Source: Clostridia bacterium (lineage in GTDB: Bacteria; Bacillota; Clostridia; Christensenellales; Aristaeellaceae). Taken from it: 7,834 bases of DNA. A model generated the notes under the pieces. It searched no databases. It had not been told where the DNA came from and worked only from the letters and a program-made list of their open reading frames with translations. A program made the translations under genes and the position numbers. This document shows positions 6,260 through 7,834 of the stretch, one piece after another; the stretch's first letter is position 1, and every line of letters begins with the position of its first letter. The stretch is taken from positions 1 to 7,834 of the forward strand of contig JAFZRB010000408.1 of NCBI GenBank assembly GCA_017620115.1, in the 5' to 3' direction.

Positions 6260-7168
6260 TCAGCTCGCTCGATGCGCCATGCTGTCCAGCAAATCGAGGA
6301 AGAATGCCGCCCTGCCGCCAAACGGCGCGAGGCTCGCGCGCGCCTCCCCGGCCAGCGCGTCCGCGCGCTTTCGCGCGCCCTCCAGGCCGTACAGCGCCAC
6401 GTATGTCAGCTTGCCCTCGGCGGCGTCCTTGCCGACGCTCTTGCCCAGCGTCTTCTCGTCGCCCACCACGTCCAGTATATCGTCGACCGCCTGGAACAGC
6501 AGCCCGAAATTCACCCCGTAGGCGGTGAGCGCCTTCCATTCGGGAGATTCCGGCGCGTATCCGGCCAGCGCCGCCGCCGCGCGCAGAGGCGAAATCAGCA
6601 TCCGAGCGGTCTTGTTCATGTGGATGTAGGAGAGCATCCGCTCGTCGCAGAGGCCCTCGCGCTCGCAGTAGAGATCCATGCACTGGCCGCCCACCATGCC
6701 GCTCACGCCCGCGCCGCGGACGATCTCGTTCATCGCCCTGATCCCGCCGGCGTAATTGTCGGGATGCGCCATGACGTTCCCGATCATGAGCTCTACGGCG
6801 AGGCTCAGCAGTCCGTCGCCCGCCAGTATGGCCTGTCCCTCGCCGAACACCACGTGGTTGGTGGGCCGGCCGCGCCTGAGCGTGTCGTTGTCCATGCCGG
6901 GCAGGTCGTCGTGGATGAGCGAATAGGTGTGGATCATCTCCAGCGCGCAGGCCGGGATCATGGCCTCCTCGCGGGAGGCGCCCAGCATGTCCGCGCAGGC
7001 CAGCAGCATCGCGGGGCGCAGGCGCTTGCCGCCCGCCATGAGGCTGTAGCGCATGGCGTTGTTCAGAAGCCACGGTGTTTCATCGATCCCGGGCGTCTTC
7101 TCCGCCGCCTCCGGCAGCAGTTCGTTCAGCCTGTCTTCGACGAGGGCCGCGTAATCCTTCAGGGTCAT
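6260..7168 (-). CDS. ispA: Farnesyl diphosphate synthase (short-chain polyprenyl synthetase)
   Basis: The protein has 302 residues, typical of bacterial type II farnesyl diphosphate synthases, which condense dimethylallyl/geranyl diphosphate with isopentenyl diphosphate in the cytosol. Landmarks are GGKRLRP (46-52), the first aspartate-rich motif DDLPGMD (87-93) followed by RRGRPTNH, GDGLL (117-121) and the second aspartate motif DDILD (229-233). The two-residue insertion in the first motif (DDxxxxD) together with tyrosine at the fifth position before it (Y82) is the known pattern for C15 product length, so farnesyl rather than geranylgeranyl diphosphate is expected. The start ATG 7168 overlaps the xseB stop by four bases (ATGA), showing translational coupling. 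All catalytic residues are intact. Chain length is predicted, not proven. Confidence 0.96.
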   Translation of the reverse strand: MTLKDYAALVEDRLNELLPEAAEKTPGIDETPWLLNNAMRYSLMAGGKRLRPAMLLACADMLGASREEAMIPACALEMIHTYSLIHDDLPGMDNDTLRRGRPTNHVVFGEGQAILAGDGLLSLAVELMIGNVMAHPDNYAGGIRAMNEIVRGAGVSGMVGGQCMDLYCEREGLCDERMLSYIHMNKTARMLISPLRAAAALAGYAPESPEWKALTAYGVNFGLLFQAVDDILDVVGDEKTLGKSVGKDAAEGKLTYVALYGLEGARKRADALAGEARASLAPFGGRAAFFLDLLDSMAHRAS

Positions 7169-7392
7169 TCCTTCGTCACCTCGCCGGTTATGTCGGTCGT
7201 CGAAAGGCTCTCGGTGAGCGCCAGAATGCGCTGATCGCCCTGGTCGAGCACAGCCTTGAGCTGCGCGGCCAGCTTCACGCCCTTTTCATAGGCTTTGAAC
7301 GATTCCTCGAGGCTCAGCTCGCCTTTTTCCAGCGCTTCGACGAGCGCCTCCAGCTCGTTCATACCCGATTCAAACGAAAATGCCTTTGCCAT
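7165..7392 (-). CDS. xseB: Exodeoxyribonuclease VII small subunit
   Basis: The protein has 75 residues, the usual size for XseB, which binds several-fold to the long C-terminal helix of XseA to form exonuclease VII, a processive single-strand DNase. The family core is plain: SFESGMNELEALVEALEKGELSLEESFKAYEKG (6-38, described by its E-L-E, LEKGELSLEES and YEKG elements). It is almost wholly helical and charged. The start ATG 7392 comes one base after the xseA stop (TGATATG), with AAGGAG about 10 bases upstream inside xseA. The end overlaps the ispA start by four bases. Assignment is secure. Confidence 0.96.
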   Translation of the reverse strand: MAKAFSFESGMNELEALVEALEKGELSLEESFKAYEKGVKLAAQLKAVLDQGDQRILALTESLSTTDITGEVTKE

Positions 7393-7393
7393 A

Positions 7394-7834
7394 TCACCGT
7401 ATCTCCTTGCCCGCGTCCAGCACGCGCGCCCGCGCGCCGCCGTCGCGCATCCTGATGTCGATCAAATCGTCCGGCCTGAGCGCCGCGGCCGAGGAAACCG
7501 CCTCGCCGTCCCGGCGGATCACGGCGTAGCCACGGCTCAGAACGGCGTTCGGGTTCACCGCCTCCAGCGCGCGGGTCAGCACGGCCAGCCGCCCCTGATC
7601 CCGCGCGGTCAACCGCGCGCCGGCGCGCGTCAGCCGGCTTGCGAGGGCGTCCAGCCTGTGCCTGCGGCCTTCGGCCAGCTGAGCGCAGGCGCGCAGCCGG
7701 GCCGTTTGCACCTCCAGCCTGCGCCGCCTGTCCGCGGTCAGCCGCCGCACGGCATGATCGAGCCGCGCCGCCTGCGCCGCCTGCGCGGCCAGCCGGCCTT
7801 CGATCAGCAGCGTTCGCGGCATCGCCAGCGCCGG
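7394..7834 (-). CDS. xseA: Exodeoxyribonuclease VII large subunit, C-terminal part
   Basis: The frame is open to the right edge; 146 codons of the C-terminus are present and the catalytic domain and N-terminal OB-fold lie outside the window. Residues about 10-85 of the visible part are an Ala/Arg-rich helical stretch, the coiled-coil region that carries XseB. The end has the family's closing domain: VNPNAVLSRGYAVI, then a short turn and DLIDIRMRDGGARARV. Unusually, it contains a single lysine against many arginines, as GC-rich codon bias would produce. The stop TGA is one base from the xseB start, so the two subunits are translated from one message. The visible ATG at 7822 is internal, not the start. 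Confidence 0.92.
   Translation of the reverse strand, partial: PALAMPRTLLIEGRLAAQAAQAARLDHAVRRLTADRRRRLEVQTARLRACAQLAEGRRHRLDALASRLTRAGARLTARDQGRLAVLTRALEAVNPNAVLSRGYAVIRRDGEAVSSAAALRPDDLIDIRMRDGGARARVLDAGKEIR

Noticed and set aside
3828..6521. An 897-codon open frame on the plus strand opposite dxs, the PAP2 gene and ispA.
   Set aside because: It is antisense to three well-recognised genes, is rich in His, Arg, Ala and Gln as expected from the complement of GC-rich codons, and shows no domain or proper start.
5834..7234. A 466-codon plus-strand frame opposite the PAP2 gene, ispA and the end of xseB.
   Set aside because: It is an antisense shadow of conserved genes, with no recognisable family and a His/Arg/Ala-rich composition.

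Overview
The window reads as chromosomal DNA of a GC-rich member of the Clostridia (Firmicutes), perhaps a gut lineage. The basis is gene content and order: xseA, xseB, an ispA-type prenyl synthase, a divergent PAP2 protein, dxs, argR and recN follow each other on the minus strand, an arrangement known from Bacillus and Clostridia chromosomes. Ribosome binding sites are strong GGAGG types, and the promoters that can be seen are sigma-A-like. Codons are strongly biased to G/C at the third position, which also produces long meaningless open frames on the antisense strand. No mobile element, CRISPR array, tRNA or rRNA was seen.

Layout. At the left edge (1-60, minus) only the first 20 codons of a gene are present; they look like a signal peptide or membrane anchor. 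A roughly 230-base divergent intergenic region carries one promoter for that gene and one for a plus-strand gene at 293-1336, which encodes a cytoplasmic Asp-box (BNR) beta-propeller resembling sialidases. That gene ends at a strong hairpin terminator shared with the convergent recN (1398-3110, minus). Upstream of recN is argR (3210-3662, minus), with its own extended -10 promoter, a leader of about 97 bases and AT-rich dyads further upstream. From the right edge, xseA (partial), xseB, ispA, the divergent PAP2 gene and dxs form a tight minus-strand cluster with overlaps or gaps of under 50 bases; its promoter lies outside the window.

How the genes work together. XseA and XseB are the two subunits of exonuclease VII. 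Dxs makes the first committed intermediate of the MEP isoprenoid pathway, IspA condenses the resulting C5 units to farnesyl diphosphate, and the divergent PAP2 membrane protein between them may act on a prenyl phosphate (inference from position). ArgR senses arginine, and RecN acts in DNA double-strand-break repair. The usual tlyA and nadK genes between dxs and argR are absent, and recN is followed by a terminator and a convergent gene rather than by spoIVB/spo0A.

Most of the window is ordinary housekeeping DNA. The points most worth a second look are the altered arginine-binding motif in ArgR, the missing tlyA/nadK, the PAP2 gene inside the isoprenoid cluster, the AT-rich dyads before argR, and the intracellular sialidase-like protein. 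I see no convincing evidence for a wholly new system here.
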